Shown one piece after another: positions 10,605-24,382 of a DNA stretch of 64,000 nucleotides. Origin of the DNA: Steromphala cineraria (taxonomy: Eukaryota > Mollusca > Gastropoda > Trochida > Trochidae); contig OU744730.1 in NCBI GenBank assembly GCA_916613615.1, positions 22,756,406-22,820,405 on the forward strand, written 5' to 3'. Every line of letters starts with the position of its first letter. The first letter of the stretch is position 1. A program made the position numbers and the translations under genes. The notes beneath the pieces are model-generated. The model saw nothing but the letters and a program-made list of their open reading frames with translations, had not been told where the DNA came from and searched no databases.

Positions 10605-13600
10605 GTAGGTTTCTTTCTTAATAGAAAATCCAAAGCCAGAAAAGTTTACAATCGATTTGAAAATTAAACTGAAAACATGTATTTCTTGGTATAATAAGGA
10701 TGCAAAACTTTGTGTTCACAATTTATCTAAGATAACATCTCATTCAGGGAGCCTTTATATAAATATATATATAAATATATTTTAATCATATAAGGTATCA
10801 ATAAACAATTCTTCCAAGTTTATCAACGTTTAGAACAAGCATTATATATCTAAAATTCATCTTATCAATGCTAAGACGAAGTAAATTGCCGTGGAAGTAA
10901 AGATAAGCAATAATGAATAATAAACGAACTTAATCGGTTTTTATTGATGGAATTGTTGATTACTCGAATACATTTTCCTTTTGTACAGATACTTTAACAG
11001 TAAGTAGAATTCCGATTTACAATAAATGTATGATAGACGTCGAGTACATTCAAATATAGTATAATATGTATCATAATACACACTAAACATGCATCTGCCA
11101 TTAAACTAAATTGTTGCCACTCGATTACATCAGGGCGATGGAAACACAATACAAAGCTTTAACAATGACGTTCCTGCAAAACGACTGAAGTATCACAATT
11201 CAGAGCTCATACAAATACATTTGAAGAATCCTCATTTCGAAAGTTCGAAACACGGTTTTATTCATTTGAAAACAATGAAATGTAATATAAAATGATGTTT
11301 TTCAATTGACTTTTCTGTTATATATCAACGTATTCATATAAAAACGTAATTTGGAATAGTAAACATGATTATCGAGTTTGATTCATCTAATGTCACCCAT
11401 TTCGGTAACCGAACTGTGATGCCACATTCCTTTCACGTTATTACTTTTATCATAACCTTTCAAATACTACTAACTCAACTTTCATCGTTTGCCTGCATTT
11501 AATATGATTTCCAAGTTCGACTCTCTGGTGTTTGTCAGTGTCCGGTTTTCGATCATAACCGCGACTATATTCTTTACATGAATGTTTTCACTGTACTTAT
11601 CCTATTAGCATAAAATGTTACTAAATATATTAAACTAGTCAGTCAGGTCTATCAATATGAACCCAATTAGCAAAAGATGCAAAAAGCATCTAAAGGAATA
11701 TATTTTTTAAGTAGACAATGCGATAATGATTGATCCAAACTGTGTCACATTTCAGAATACGCCTCTGGCAATATATCGTTCTTACACACAAAGGCGCGCA
11801 TGGCATAAGACTTCGTCAATCACACACGCTAAAGATATGTTCTATAATTCACTATAACTCTTATCACTTACGAATAACTAGAAATTAAAACATCTTGCTC
11901 GAAGGTCGATTCTCTTCATTTCTATCACACCTTCATCTAATGTGATCAACCATATTTGAAGTTTGAACCTATTTAATCTACTCTACAGATATGCAAATAA
12001 TTTTACTTTGTCTTAGATAATCACTCTCATAACCTGTAAAAATAACCACACATATATCGTTTGTAGTACACGAAGATAAACCGAAAAAATAACAAGAACA
12101 GTGTTGATATTGTTCTTGATATATTGTCCATGCTATTATAGTCAAATATCAAAGTGGGTTGACTTTTGAAACTTAAACCCAAATTGTTATAATAACCGAC
12201 ATCGCAGAGCATCTTCGCGTACGTCACTTGCGATAGGTTTAATTTCAATTAATAATAATGGGAGTCTTAAAAACATTTTCAGCTTAAGATCGTCATATTT
12301 CAATGTAGTTAAATTTCACAGAACAATAACTTTTACGGACTAACATCCTTAACTCTACAAAGTATTCTATTTCAAAATCTTATTATACTAGTTCGTGATG
12401 ACAGAGATACAATGAATATTAAAATTCAATTGGTTTCTTTTGTTATTCAAGATATGGTTATTTCACATGTTTATATCATTAACTTCCCTTATCACTGTCA
12501 TTGGCACTTTTAATTACGTTGATTCGTTTTATCTTCTAATGTGGTAAAGTTCAATATAAGATTATATTGTTCTTTCAATTTATCATACCGGCAAAATGTT
12601 TATATCAAATAACACCTCACATTCTGGCCAATATTTGCAAGAAGGAAAAGAAAGGTACATATAGGAATTAATTTATCAAAATGTAATTAAAACCATCTCA
12701 CAAATCATTTGTGGATGCAATAAAATCATGTTTTCTGATTTTGGTTCTTGAAGATCATACCTCATATATTGGTCGTATTCAAGTAAAATACCATAATGAA
12801 ATTCTTACCAATATGTTCAATCCATATTGATCGCGTATGACACATCATTTTTTTACGAGGACGTATTTACTTGATTTTGACCAGATTGATTACTTTATGT
12901 GATACAATCACTTTAAACCATGAATATGTTGATAAAATCCTGAATAAAACATATATCAAAGAATAACTTTCTGACACGACCAGACACTCAACATAATCAT
13001 TGAGTTCCTTTTTAATATACTGATTACTTTCCTTTAAAAAGACGCTCCCGGCGTCTCGGAATTCCTTCAACTTCAATTTTCTTCGTCTTCTACACAACCC
13101 TAAGAGTCTTTTAATGATAGTATTCATCACATCAAAGTGAAAATCTATTTTCTTATGAAGCAGTATAAACGTAAGTAGAGTTTTTTTTTATGAAAATAAG
13201 AGCTTCCGTTGTATGCTTGTCAGATTAAAAACGTTCTGTCATATTTTTTGGGGGATTTCTAGAGTTCAATATTTCTTACCTCAATCTGAAGCAATTCAAA
13301 GCGCTGTGGGTATCTATATAGTATTTGTAACTGTTGACATTAAGGGATGTTAAACCAACTGAAGACCAGCTTAAACTCTCTTATTGAAGTACTAGTCTTT
13401 TCATCGCATCGTCCAAGACGTATGGTTTTCAGGAGAAATCCTACCAATTTATAAATGAGCGCCTGGAGGTTTGTGTGGCCTTTCAGGCAGTACGAACAAA
13501 TCGATTTTCCTCTAGCCTTATTAGAAAAACACTTTCTAACTTCATGCCAATAGAAAACCATTTAGGAAATAAACTGCCTCATAGCAAGTTCGTAAGACAG

Positions 13601-15201
13601 TCTTTGTTTTGATACAAAGACAATCTTTGTATCCCATCACCTTCTTGATGGACCATAGCGTGAGGCGCACTCCGGGCCCAACACAGTAATCCGTTCATCA
13701 ATACCTGATAACTCAGAAGCAAATTGGAGTGGGAATTAGACCAGCAGAAATTCTGCCGACCTTCATCACAAAAAATTCTCAAAATACATGTGCCCCACTC
13801 GAGAGTCAATAAAGCTTTATTGGCACTATTCCTTGTTCTGTCTATCCAGTTTCGGAGTTGTTTGCCTATTGCGCATTTTCCTTTCGTTTGCCCGTGACAA
13901 ATTTGTTTCAAATCGTCAGCTTAAAAATGAACAAGTCTAAGGGATGTTTTGGTGCCTGTTATTTTTGCATTGACTACTTTTTTTCTCCCTTCCTTCTTGT
14001 ATTTGCGAAATTGAAGATTTAAACAAGTATTTGATAGGATTTGATTTTCCCAAGAATATGTCTATTATTTCAGTACAGAAACAGGAGGTTAAATCGATGT
14101 TGTACAAGACTAGAATATATCGTATCTTAGGCCATGACACTGATTTTACCAAAATGTTTGAAATCGCATTTTTGCGAATGATTTTTAAAAAGACGACTTT
14201 TTATTGCTACTATAGTGAAGCAGAGATGAGGTATGTTTTAATCGTGTAAATTGATACAACACCCAGTGTCGCAATTGAATTGTTTATAATCAAGTATTTC
14301 TTGAACGTTGTAAAGGGGTAAAAAACAACTTTTGTTTTTCCTATTGTCGCATTGATTAACTGTTTTTATAGAATTCATATTTTGACAAACATTAATTATG
14401 CCATCGACACTTTGAGACAATTCGTTCCATCTAAATAAAAGGTTGATTACGTGCCGCAATGTTGAAAACCGTGGAATCGGTAGAAATGTTAACGAATTAG
14501 TTAAGTACAATTCAGTAGATCAGTTATCTTCAACATTATCCCTTTTCATTCATGTTTCTACCTTTCTTTCCTACCCGTGTCTAGTTACGATACTTTTTTT
14601 CAGTTTAAGTTACAAGCGAAATTTAATGTACAGTTATGTACCTTTGTCATCAATGATTTCCTAAAATTTTCGATATTAAATAAAAATTTTAATAATTCAA
14701 TAAAGTAAAGGTAATGGTAAACAAGAGGAACAGTTTCGTTAAAAAAGGTTAACATAATTGAATAAAAACTTAAATAATGAACTATGCTTTAACTAGGTTT
14801 AGAAACCAAATAAGTACATATTCTATTAATTTGTGCATATTTATTATAATTGCATATTGCCAACATGCATACTACGCAGACAGTATTTCACCATTAAGGT
14901 GAAAAGCAGGAAAATGGAAAGTGAATAGGTGCAAAACAAGTGCTTGCCTCTAACAGGGCAATGTCCCCTGCCGTAATTAGATATTTCGTAATAATCATTA
15001 AAAAAAATTGAAAAGCCGTCGAAATGCTATGGTAAACATTTTAATAATCATGCTGTAATGGATAGTGTATTTCTGTCCACATGCCGATAGGGCAAAACAT
15101 ACATACCATTTGGTAAACTTTGAAATATAGTTACGGTTATCATAGTGAACTAGTGTTTGCGTTATCTGCGAATACAATCTATGGACAATTTCAAACAACG
15201 G

Positions 15202-15545
15202 TTCATAAGATATCGCATAAATAGCAGTTTCAAAAGTGGTCGAAGTGCCTTGGTGACCTCTGGAATGAGGTCAAGGTCACCTGAAGTGACTGGTGTCTGC
15301 GTAATCTCATATGTGGGCTGTCACTAAATTTGACGAAATTGAGCGCAATTGTTCAAGAGATATCACGATAACAAGAGTTTTAAACGCGGCCAATGTGCCC
15401 TGTTGATCTTGAAAAAAGGTCAAGGTCACACGAAGTGACTGGTGTGTGGATTGGACCCCAAAATATGCTGTGACCAAATATGAAGACATAGAATGGTTCA
15501 TGAGAAGTCGCGTTAGCAAGAATCCGGACGAACGGACGCCGCTGA
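15202..15545. repeat. Degenerate tandem repeat, period about 150 bp
   Basis: Units begin at 15202, 15352 and 15497 (third partial), each starting TTCA(T/A)(A/G)AGA(T/A)(A/G)TCGC-like. Within the first two units a GGTCAAGGTCAC block is followed by GAAGTGACTGGTGT. The array ends in CCGGACGAACGGACGC. This style of repeat is common in mollusc genomes (general knowledge). Confidence 0.75.
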
Positions 15546-16716
15546 ATACAATGTCATAGGCAACTTGTATTGGTTTATAGTTCAAATCATGTTTGGAAAA
15601 TAAACCTATAGAAATTTGAAGGGTTTGAGGTCGGATACCAAAGATATTTTTATTCTGAAAATATATCCGAACATGTCCCTGAAAATGAACGTGTGGAATA
15701 ATCACGTCTTATTAGCTATACTACTTCAATGTCAACCGGTTTCTTATTTATTACAAAATGATCATTCCGTAAAGGTATGTAAGGTCATAAATTAGAAAAT
15801 AAATTCTGGAAACTACAGATCGTACATGTACATTGAAAAGTAAACCTTCTAAGTAGATGAGATAGCGGTAATGGTTACTCTTATTATACGTTATAGAACT
15901 TCTTTTGCTTACTAAGATTCACATAAATGTCAGGTTTTCCGTCATTGGAACTTAACACAGATAAGATTGATAGGGATCATCTATTTCCAATTTGTTTAGG
16001 AGTATCATATACAGTGTATATATATATACTCAATCATTTTGTTGAAAGTAACCACTTTCGAGGATAGTATGACGTATTTGGAGACCTATTTTCATCACTC
16101 TTTATCAGGAGAAAAACTTAGGATGTCGATGCCAGCGTATTAAGCAGAAATTAGCTTTAATTCTCCTGGAATAGAACCCATAAAAACGAACATATTTGCA
16201 TTAATGGACATAGCTGAACTTAGCAGCTTAGATTGATTTAAAACAAAATGTAACAGAGCTTCTTTCAAACGATTGCAATTATTGCCTTATATGTTGTCAA
16301 ACAATTGGGATAAACATATGTATATTTTAAGTATCCAGTGTTCGGAATAGGCCCTTAATCCACATGTTATAAAAAGTAAGTAAAATTGAAATTCAATTAC
16401 TTAAATCTCTGCAGCTGGTTTGTCATATTACATTTTAATAACACATGTGTAAGCTGATAAACCTTATTGTCAGGTTAAATTACCATTCATCAAACATCAA
16501 CATGTATATTGTGATAAGGAATGGATGAAATATTATGTCAGTTCAACCACTTAGACTATCCTTTCAAAACCTTCACGACTTCCACAGAGGATGCATTAAG
16601 AGTTGAGAACGATAGTCAAATTTAGTATATAAATCAATATATAACCTGCAATATACTCTTTTGTGATAATCATACAAGCTGCATGTTTTCCAGAATAAGT
16701 CCAGTTTAAGTCATCA

Positions 16717-17060
16717 TTAAAGGGACAGTAGCACGTTTGTAGGGGGAATATAGGGTGATGTCAGGAAAATGAAAGTTAATGGTTCCAATTGAAAGACAAT
16801 GTATTTAAACTAAATTGAGCTGTAACAATTCAATTATATAACGAAAAGTTTAGCCATGCGATTCCTTTTTCTTGCACAAAATGAATTAAAGGTGTTCACA
16901 TAAAAAGGCCGCCAATTAATTTTATGTGAATTTTCATAATTTGTCCTCTGACTATGGATGATTGGCTTGTGTAAAGAGATTTTTTGACACTGTCTAAATA
17001 AAACATTTAGCATTAGCTAACAATTGTCAGTGAAAATTTAAAATATAAATGCCCCTTTAA
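16717..17060. repeat. TTAA-flanked MITE, copy in intron 1
   Basis: Bounded by TTAA at both sides. The left end reads AGGGACAGTAGCACGTTT. The right end keeps only the outermost GCCCCTTTAA, its inner inverted repeat being lost. The interior matches the 3023-3390 element in the opposite orientation. Confidence 0.83.
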
Positions 17061-19976
17061 AAGTATGTATTTACCAATGACCAGTTAACGCACATCACGG
17101 AACACTTGATATTTTAACACCTTCACGAATAACGCGTCCGATTTAGTTTGACAATAATCTAATGTGATTCCGTTTAAATGATTTTTAAATACAGATTAAT
17201 GATCATAATACTGGTTTTGGTAACACATATTTCTTTTCCCTTCACTCATGAACCATTTGGTTGTAATTGCTAGTGATCTTCATATTATCCTCACATTCTG
17301 ATCACAGTACCCTATCGCAGATTATTACGCGTTATCAATTTAGTACATTAATTCAATCATTCGTGTAAACCACCAATACCCTCATCATTCCAATGTAACA
17401 GATATAAATTAATATGGAGATAAATTTTGTTTGCAGCTTCTTACATCCATCATAATTTGCCAACATCATTTTGATATGGGATATTGAGCATTTACTATCA
17501 CATATCATTAAACAAAAACACTAGTTATTCATAGTTTGCAATTATTTACGGACGCACGATCTTGAAATTTCAAAAACGTACCTTCTGGTAATAATATAGT
17601 TTACGTTCAGAATGGTTGTTCCTCTCACGCATTCCTCTTTCAGATGTCAAATCCCCTAATCAAAACTCGACATAACCTCATCGTCGTTCCAAATTCCCGT
17701 CGTTGTCGTTAATTAGAACCGACCATTTCTCCTATCTTAGAATCTCGTCAAAACCTACTTAAGACGATTTCCCAAGTTCATGTCCAAATCCTTCTTAATG
17801 TATAAATACCGATAATACTTGACAATGAGAATGTGATAGGATGGAACAGATGAAAGCATTGCGAGGAGTTGCAGTGCTCCCACGATCACGACCAATTAAC
17901 CTCAAGAGTCAATAGCACTATTATGCGGTCATGCTTGAAGACTTTTAACAGATGCAACGCATCAAATGTCTTTGTACTTCACGTGTGATGTTTCCAGATT
18001 CTGGTTCTGATTTACTCCTTCGCTAATGTGGTCGGTGATCCATGAAATTGAAAATATTTCATTCCGACATTTTTCATCAATCATTTCGATGATCTGTGGA
18101 CCTGTTTCGAAAATAGTTTAAAAACCATTCCTTGTCATAAAGGATGTCACCCGTTTTGCCCCAAATAATGTATACATTCACATATTTATAAATACAAAAA
18201 CGCATGATAAGTGTTATATTGCTTATGTAGCATGTCAGCCACAAAACCCTTTAAAGTCATTAATTAACGATTCAAACTTCTTCGTTTTGGGATCAAAAAA
18301 GGAAACTTCGTGCTGCATCCTTGGTTAGCTCTTTCCTGGGAAGATTTTCACTTTTCGCTTTCATCATTAAAGAGGGAAGAATTTGCTTGTTGGAAGAACA
18401 ACGTAAACATATGTGTTAATTAGAGAGTCAATACGGATGGCTTTGAATGTAAATAATCTTTCCGTTTTCATACATGTACGTGTGGAAAAAGAACATTATG
18501 ATTAAGCTCATCAATCAAAATCACTCAAGACATCAAGATTTAATGTAATTTATATGTCTTTTAGCGTGCTGTTTCATCACTAAAAATAAAATCTGACATT
18601 TGCGTGTTTATTGAAACCATTTAACAGAGCATTATATTTCAACGAGAAATAATACGAACATCAAATACAGCCACCCAAGAACATGTTCTTTCATCTTTAC
18701 AATTTGTCGGATATCCAGACAATTGAGAACTAGCTCGGAGGAGAAAAACAAGTCGAAAGCTAATTTACTGATGACATTGACAAATTTGGTAGACAGAATT
18801 CGCTGATCCGGATGTTCTTCTTACAATAGAGCTTTGGTGTTGTCCTAGGTTACAGTTGATTAAGGGCAACATAACACAGTTGAATGCAACTCCCCCCGTT
18901 ACTTTGACAAATGGATGAGAGACAGACGCTAACAAATGTCACCAAATATCACTAGTATCGATCGAATTCCTCCACTTTCTCTCCTAATGGATGTTTCTAT
19001 GGCATTAATACTCTCTAAGTAAGCCCACAACTATAATTTGTTGATGTGCCGACAGACACTTAACAGGCGACTTCCTTTAAGATTGCTGTTAATCATATCA
19101 GACAATTTGTTTGCTGAGAGTGGACGAGCGTAGTTGGTTTATCAATTTGTCAACTCGAATGAACATTTCTCCAAAAGTCGTTGTTCTGTTGTCGGTAAGC
19201 ATGTTAACTGGATCGTTAATGTAACGCTGAAATGAGAAATTCTAAGAATAAGATCCAAAATTCTCACATGAGCAAAGCCTTATTTAAATAAGTGAGATAA
19301 TCGTTAAATATTACAAAAATACATGATCCCCGTTTTAAGTTTATTGAGGTGATAGTTTTTTATGGTGAGTTTATGAAGTTATGAGCTTGCGAGTTCAAAA
19401 TGTACTTGGCAGTCTAAGATTGGTGTTTGTGTTGAAGGTACTCTTAATAGACCACACGCCGCGGCAATTTTATAGCCAATAGCGGCGTAAGACCACACAA
19501 GCTAACAAATAATAGCAATTCTGTGTTTGCGATCGCTTAGTTCGTTCGACGTGGATGATTGTGTCAAACTGCTCGCTATTGCTCGACGTATATCTCCATG
19601 ATTAACTCGTAGCGAATATGCCATTGTCTCTTGGTTTCCCTTCTCCTGAATGAGAGGTATACACATGACTGGTAATGTTAGTTCTGAGTATTTTTCAAAG
19701 ACTAGAAGAACAAAGAAGTAGCATCCAAAGAACTGTAGAACTTTACATCCAAACGCTCAAAACGACATACTTTTATTATAAGATTTATTAACTTATTTTT
19801 ATCAATGTATTACGTGTAAGTCCAATGAGCAATGTTTGTAGTTGTAGTTGTAGATAATAATACTGACTCATATAGATGCTCCATAGAGTTACCATGTAAT
19901 GCTAGTAATATAAGATAAGACAACATCTCCACTTCTTTAAACATAGCATTTAACTACTTTCATTGTCTTATTTCAG

Positions 19977-20112
19977 CTATATGGCACCGACGTGTTTGGA
20001 TGCTTTATCGTTGGATATATGATGATGTGTTTCGGAACAGGCAACCTTGCTTCAATCCTTGCGTTCGACAAGATGAAGCAGTACGGGTTGTCGGCTCTAT
20101 CACTATCTGCAG
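19977..20112 (+). CDS. UNC93A: UNC-93 family protein, coding exon 2 (residues 342-386 plus one base)
   Basis: 136 bp between TTTCAG and GTAAGC. It joins exon 1 in frame (phase 0) to give LYGTDVFGCFIVGYMMMCFG and then TGNLASILAFDKMKQYGLSA. This is membrane span 8, a short positively charged loop (DKMKQY) and the start of span 9. The (I)(V)GYxMxxFGxxxxxxS pattern is typical of the second half of UNC-93 proteins. It ends one base into a glycine codon. Confidence 0.9.
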
Positions 20113-20460
20113 GTAAGCGAGAGGAGTTGATGAGAGATACTTGAAATGGATCGTCCATACGTTACGCGTCTTCATATCGCAGCAATATCCATAACGCATT
20201 CTCCATTACCAATAATTGTACCATTAACCTCAATACACCGTCCGATCAACCGGCGGAGGCTAGACTTTGATTCCCGGCAGCGTCACATGAAGAACTTAAA
20301 AGAAAATGTATCACGTTGTTTTTAGTTTAATTGGATATCTCCACAATTTTAAAAAAAACGATATTTCCAAATTGCAACATTTCTTAAAACCGAATTTTCA
20401 CATTTGGTAAGGCTACGCGAACTATATACCTAGCGAAAATGATAAAAAAAAGTGTTCATC

Positions 20461-20524
20461 CTTATGATGTACGTAAATGATATCTATTATGATGATATAC
20501 TTATGATGTACGTAAATGATATCT
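20461..20524. repeat. Short direct duplication
   Basis: The block starting CTTATGATGTACGTAAATGA occurs at 20461-20485 and again at 20500-20524 without change, a period of 39 bp. Simple local duplication. Confidence 0.9.
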
Positions 20525-22401
20525 GCCGCGACTACGGATAATCTAGTCCAGTAATAATATGTTCGACCTTCTGATGATGATAATTGGCTGAATTTATATT
20601 AATTGTACTAGACTTTAAGAAATAAAACTGACAAACATCGTGACTCTGCCCCTTTAATAGGTAGGAGTCCTCTGAAAAGTCGTTGATGTCCCCAAGTTGA
20701 TATTTTAAATAGTAAGTACATATATAGGAACAATGATTTAATACACTTGTCACGGTAGGGGGGGAAACGTTTAGTTATGCACTTGCATAAAATATGAAAT
20801 TACTGGAAACTACATTGTCAATGGGAATTATTATTGGGTCTGGATCTTGGATTAGCATATATTATTCACAGCGGTATAGATTTGTTATTCACAATCCAAA
20901 TAGATTTACGAATCAATACTTTGCATATGATAAATAATATTGCTTGTAAATAAGACAACATATTCGTGGATTGTGACTTATTAAGACAAAGTGTACTATT
21001 TTTAGTATTGAACATATGCCTGCTTCTAAGTCACCCGATTTGAACTTTTCATTTTGATAATATTACATAAAATCTTATCTCAATATACACCGTCAGAGAA
21101 ACCTTAAAGTTGTCATGTCATCTATCACGTACTAGCATCGTTAATCAATCTTCATGAAAAGAATTCTTAAAATTCTTGAAATTCATTTCTTCAGCTAAAG
21201 TCAATAGATGTTTCATCTTTAGGAGGTCAAACATTTCAGTAGTCAAACCGATTATCCGTAGTCGTGAAAAAATTATCAAATATCAAGCGAAAATTGCTGG
21301 CGACCATTTCATTGAACGCTACCTACTTTTATCCAAGTAATATATTTTGTCCGTGACATGATATGATAAGGAGATAAACCTAGTGTATGTGAAAATCAGA
21401 GACATGCTATACTGGATTGATAGCGAATAAAAATGGTCACATGCACGTTCTTAATGTTTCACATTTTCTTATTGAAATATTTTGTTCAGGTGTACCTCTA
21501 TATGTTCTTTCACCTGTAAATGACAACGTGCTCTCGCTTCATGTTGTAATCCATCTAAAATCTGAAAAATATGACAGGGGTTCAAGAATACACACTTTTG
21601 ATATTGAAAAGCAAAGATAGCATATGTCATAAAACCGACTCTTGAAAATATTTATATCCATATTTCGAAAAGAAAAATCACATATCCAAACATGGCTGTA
21701 ATAACGGATGGTAAAAATCACGCTGCGGAAGGAAAGGCAAATTGGATGAGAAAAAGTTGAATTTTCCTCCAGCAATATAGAACTTGACTTGACTATATTT
21801 CGGGAGGTTTTGCATAAAATTGATCTTCAATAATAAAAGCAATTTCCAAAACTCTCCCGAAGGCACTCGGTATGCTTGAACAACAATACTTTCCACCTGT
21901 ACATCATACTTCATCGATTGCCATTTTGCGACAAGGGCAACAATTTCCCCATTTTGAATTAATTCACTGTGATATCGAAAGTGGCAATAAAATTCAAAGA
22001 TTTATATTTTTCACGTTAAAAAGCGTTAATGTATTAAAATATTTTCAACTTTTAAGAAAATAGTTTTGTAATTTGTAAAAAAGATTTGAATATTGTTGAT
22101 AAACTCAAACATTTTACATTTCCATAATTCCGACCAAATCGTATGTTTGAAACAAAAAAACGAAAACAACCTGTTTTCATTATTTCCTTTGGTATTATTT
22201 TGTTAGTTTGCAAGTGTTTTGTTAGTTTTGTTAGTGTTGAAGGACTGGAGTAGTGTTGAATTAAGGCACGCTTACCCCACATTACTTACTCATTTGAAAA
22301 GCGATCAAATGTATAATTTCGGATGATTGACCGGTCGATGAATGAGTCAGAAGATGTTTATTGGTTGACCTTTCTTTCAGGTTGATCCAAAGTTTATACA
22401 T

Positions 22402-22526
22402 CCTCCTAATATTAAAGGGGCCGGGTAGCGCAGTGGTTAACGCGTTCGGCTTCTGATCAGGAAATCCATGGTTCTTGAAAGCGGCGATGAACCCCACATC
22501 ACCTCACCTCACCTCCTAATATTAAA
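22402..22526 (+). mobile_element. tRNA-derived SINE with perfect 15-bp target-site duplication
   Basis: The 15-mer CCTCCTAATATTAAA occurs at 22402-22416 and again at 22512-22526, enclosing 95 bp. The insert begins GGGGCCGGGTAGCGCAGTGG, which holds a good Pol III A box (TAGCGCAGTGG). It has a weakened B box (GGTTCTTGAAAG) 40 bp further on, and ends in a short CACCT/CACCTCA repeat tail. The tRNA-like anticodon loop region reads CTTCTGA, but the stems are poorly paired, so this is a SINE and not a tRNA gene. The perfect duplication argues for a recent insertion. Confidence 0.88.
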
Positions 22527-24250
22527 ATTTAAGTCGTGAGTTACTCTCAAGCTCCGTTTCGGCAGTATTTCAGTCAAACGACTAAATATATTTTGTTTAA
22601 AGAGATAACTTTTATTAAACAAAATGAACTGTAAACTGTTTACAATACAAGTGCCTATTCGTCTGCGATCGGTATTTGTAGAAGAATTATTAAGCATGGT
22701 AGCATTGTTACCATAACTAGTTAAGCTGCACGTCGTACGCGTGCGAACTTCCATCTCCTTATTAGCCGGGAAATAGTTTTATTTTAGACTAGTCAATCTT
22801 AATCGACAGGTTTGTCTGCTCTTTAAAGATATTACTGATTGTTATTATTTTCTTTAAAAATCTTATAAACGATAAACATGTTATTTCAATGTAAATGAAA
22901 TTAGAACTTTCAAAATTTGACCTCTATTGTCTTATTTTGTTTTAAAATATATGTAATTTAAAAGTAATTCGTGAATGTTTATTTCACATATGGGAACACG
23001 ATGATCATTCTTTACGCAAATTGTAATTGATACAGCCAAGATACAAACTAGATGATAATATTTGCACTCAAATACACCAGTTGGTGAACAAACTTTCGGG
23101 ATGCAGCGTTGAAAAAAAATCACTGTAAGATTTAATCATAGAGTGAAGATTACGAAAACTAACATGTAAAATCCTTTCTCAATAAAAAAAATTGCACGAC
23201 GACTATTGTAAATAAATTACATTTATACCATTTGATTACACAACAATTAATCTATCACCTTTTGTTATTGTCAACCCATTGTTTTATCATGTTATAAGAA
23301 AAGCCAATGTACAGACAATACGCTGACAAATTGTACGAATGTTATATTAATTGGTGTTAAACGCAGGAAATTATTTTTCTAGACGGGAAATACCGTCAAA
23401 AACTTTCTACGTATATCAAAGTCTCCGACAAAAACAACAGGATATATAAAAACTACAGATGGCTTTGCATAACATAAAACAAAATAAAGAATACATGCCA
23501 ACTATATCTTAAAAGTAAGAAGGAAGGAAAACAAAGTCCAAGAGATTTCCATTGCGGCTGGGCACTTGATTTCCTTTCAGTTTTCTTTAACGTGAACAGA
23601 GGTTTTTTAAACAGCATGCAAATCTAAACCTTTTTGATGAAATATAAGCTTACCAAATGTCTCCTTCAAACTTGTTCTAAGTAAACTATGCTAAGAAAAT
23701 TTTCAACATGTGAAAGTAGATGAAAACATACCTTTACTTTTCCGGATAAATGAAGCAAGATTTCATGAGAGAACTTTTTGAGATGTAAAAAAGCAGATAC
23801 ACTTCTTTGTAGGTAAATCAATGGAACTCGAGAAACAAATAAATGGCAGCAAAACAAAGGTTTTAAATTAAGAGCTAAGCTTCGCTTATCCATTTTTCTG
23901 CCTAGAATGATTGAAAATGGCCGCCAATTGTTTTAGCTTGATAATGTTTTTAGGACGAGAAAATAAATTTGAAATATAAAAGTGCAATATCCCTTCTAAT
24001 GCCTAAAAGAAGACAACACCATATGCCTATGTATACAATTAATATGTGTAAACAATTCTTTATTTTCTGATATAATTATATGAAAGGCGTTTGACACTTA
24101 AAAGTTACAACATCTATGAAAAGGGTCATCAAAATAGCCCCAGCGTCAATACTTTGAATAAAGTTTGATAAGTACACAAAATATATTTCACATCAACTTG
24201 ATAACATCTACATGTATACATCAACTAAGAAATGTAAATCTTATTCACAG

Positions 24251-24382
24251 GTTTCATCTTGAATACAAGTATTCTCATCACAGCGTTTGTGTGGAAACCT
24301 ACCGCGTCTCAGGCTCCTGCATTATTGATGTACCTGGCCCTGTGGGGAGCTGGGGACGGAATTATTCAGTCGCAGTTGCAAC
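24251..24382 (+). CDS. UNC93A: UNC-93 family protein, coding exon 3 (glycine 387 to base one of codon 431)
   Basis: 132 bp between CACAG and GTGAGT. With the base carried from exon 2 it reads GFILNTSILITAFVWKPTAS and then PALLMYLALWGAGDGIIQSQ. It completes span 9 and contains span 10. LWGAGDGIIQSQ matches the conserved LWG(V/A)xDxxxQTQ signature of UNC-93 proteins. It ends one base into a leucine codon. Confidence 0.9.

Larger units (their letters stand above)
10605..19976 (+). other. Intron 1 of the UNC-93 gene (9.37 kb)
   Basis: Starts GTAGGT after 10604 and ends TTATTTCAG at 19976. If the intron were retained, translation would reach a stop within about 20 codons. It contains a degenerate 150-bp tandem repeat (15202-15545) and a MITE (16717-17060). 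The rest is AT-rich with no recognised gene. Two minus-strand open frames at 13340-13561 and 13579-13911 are unassigned. Confidence 0.88.
20113..24250 (+). other. Intron 2 of the UNC-93 gene (4.14 kb)
   Basis: Starts GTAAGC and ends TATTCACAG. It contains a 25-bp motif repeated twice 39 bp apart (20461-20524), a possible single end of a TTAA-type element near 20639-20655 (CTGCCCCTTTAA) and a tRNA-derived SINE (22402-22526). The rest is AT-rich with no gene seen. Confidence 0.87.

Noticed and set aside
15307..15705. 132-codon minus-strand open frame
   Set aside because: It runs across the degenerate 150-bp tandem repeat and carries no protein motif.
19440..19530. Alternative exon or internal promoter in intron 1 (GC-richer GCCGCGGCAA patch)
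   Set aside because: No open frame joins the UNC-93 exons, and no convincing splice pair was seen; exon 1 and exon 2 already join in frame.
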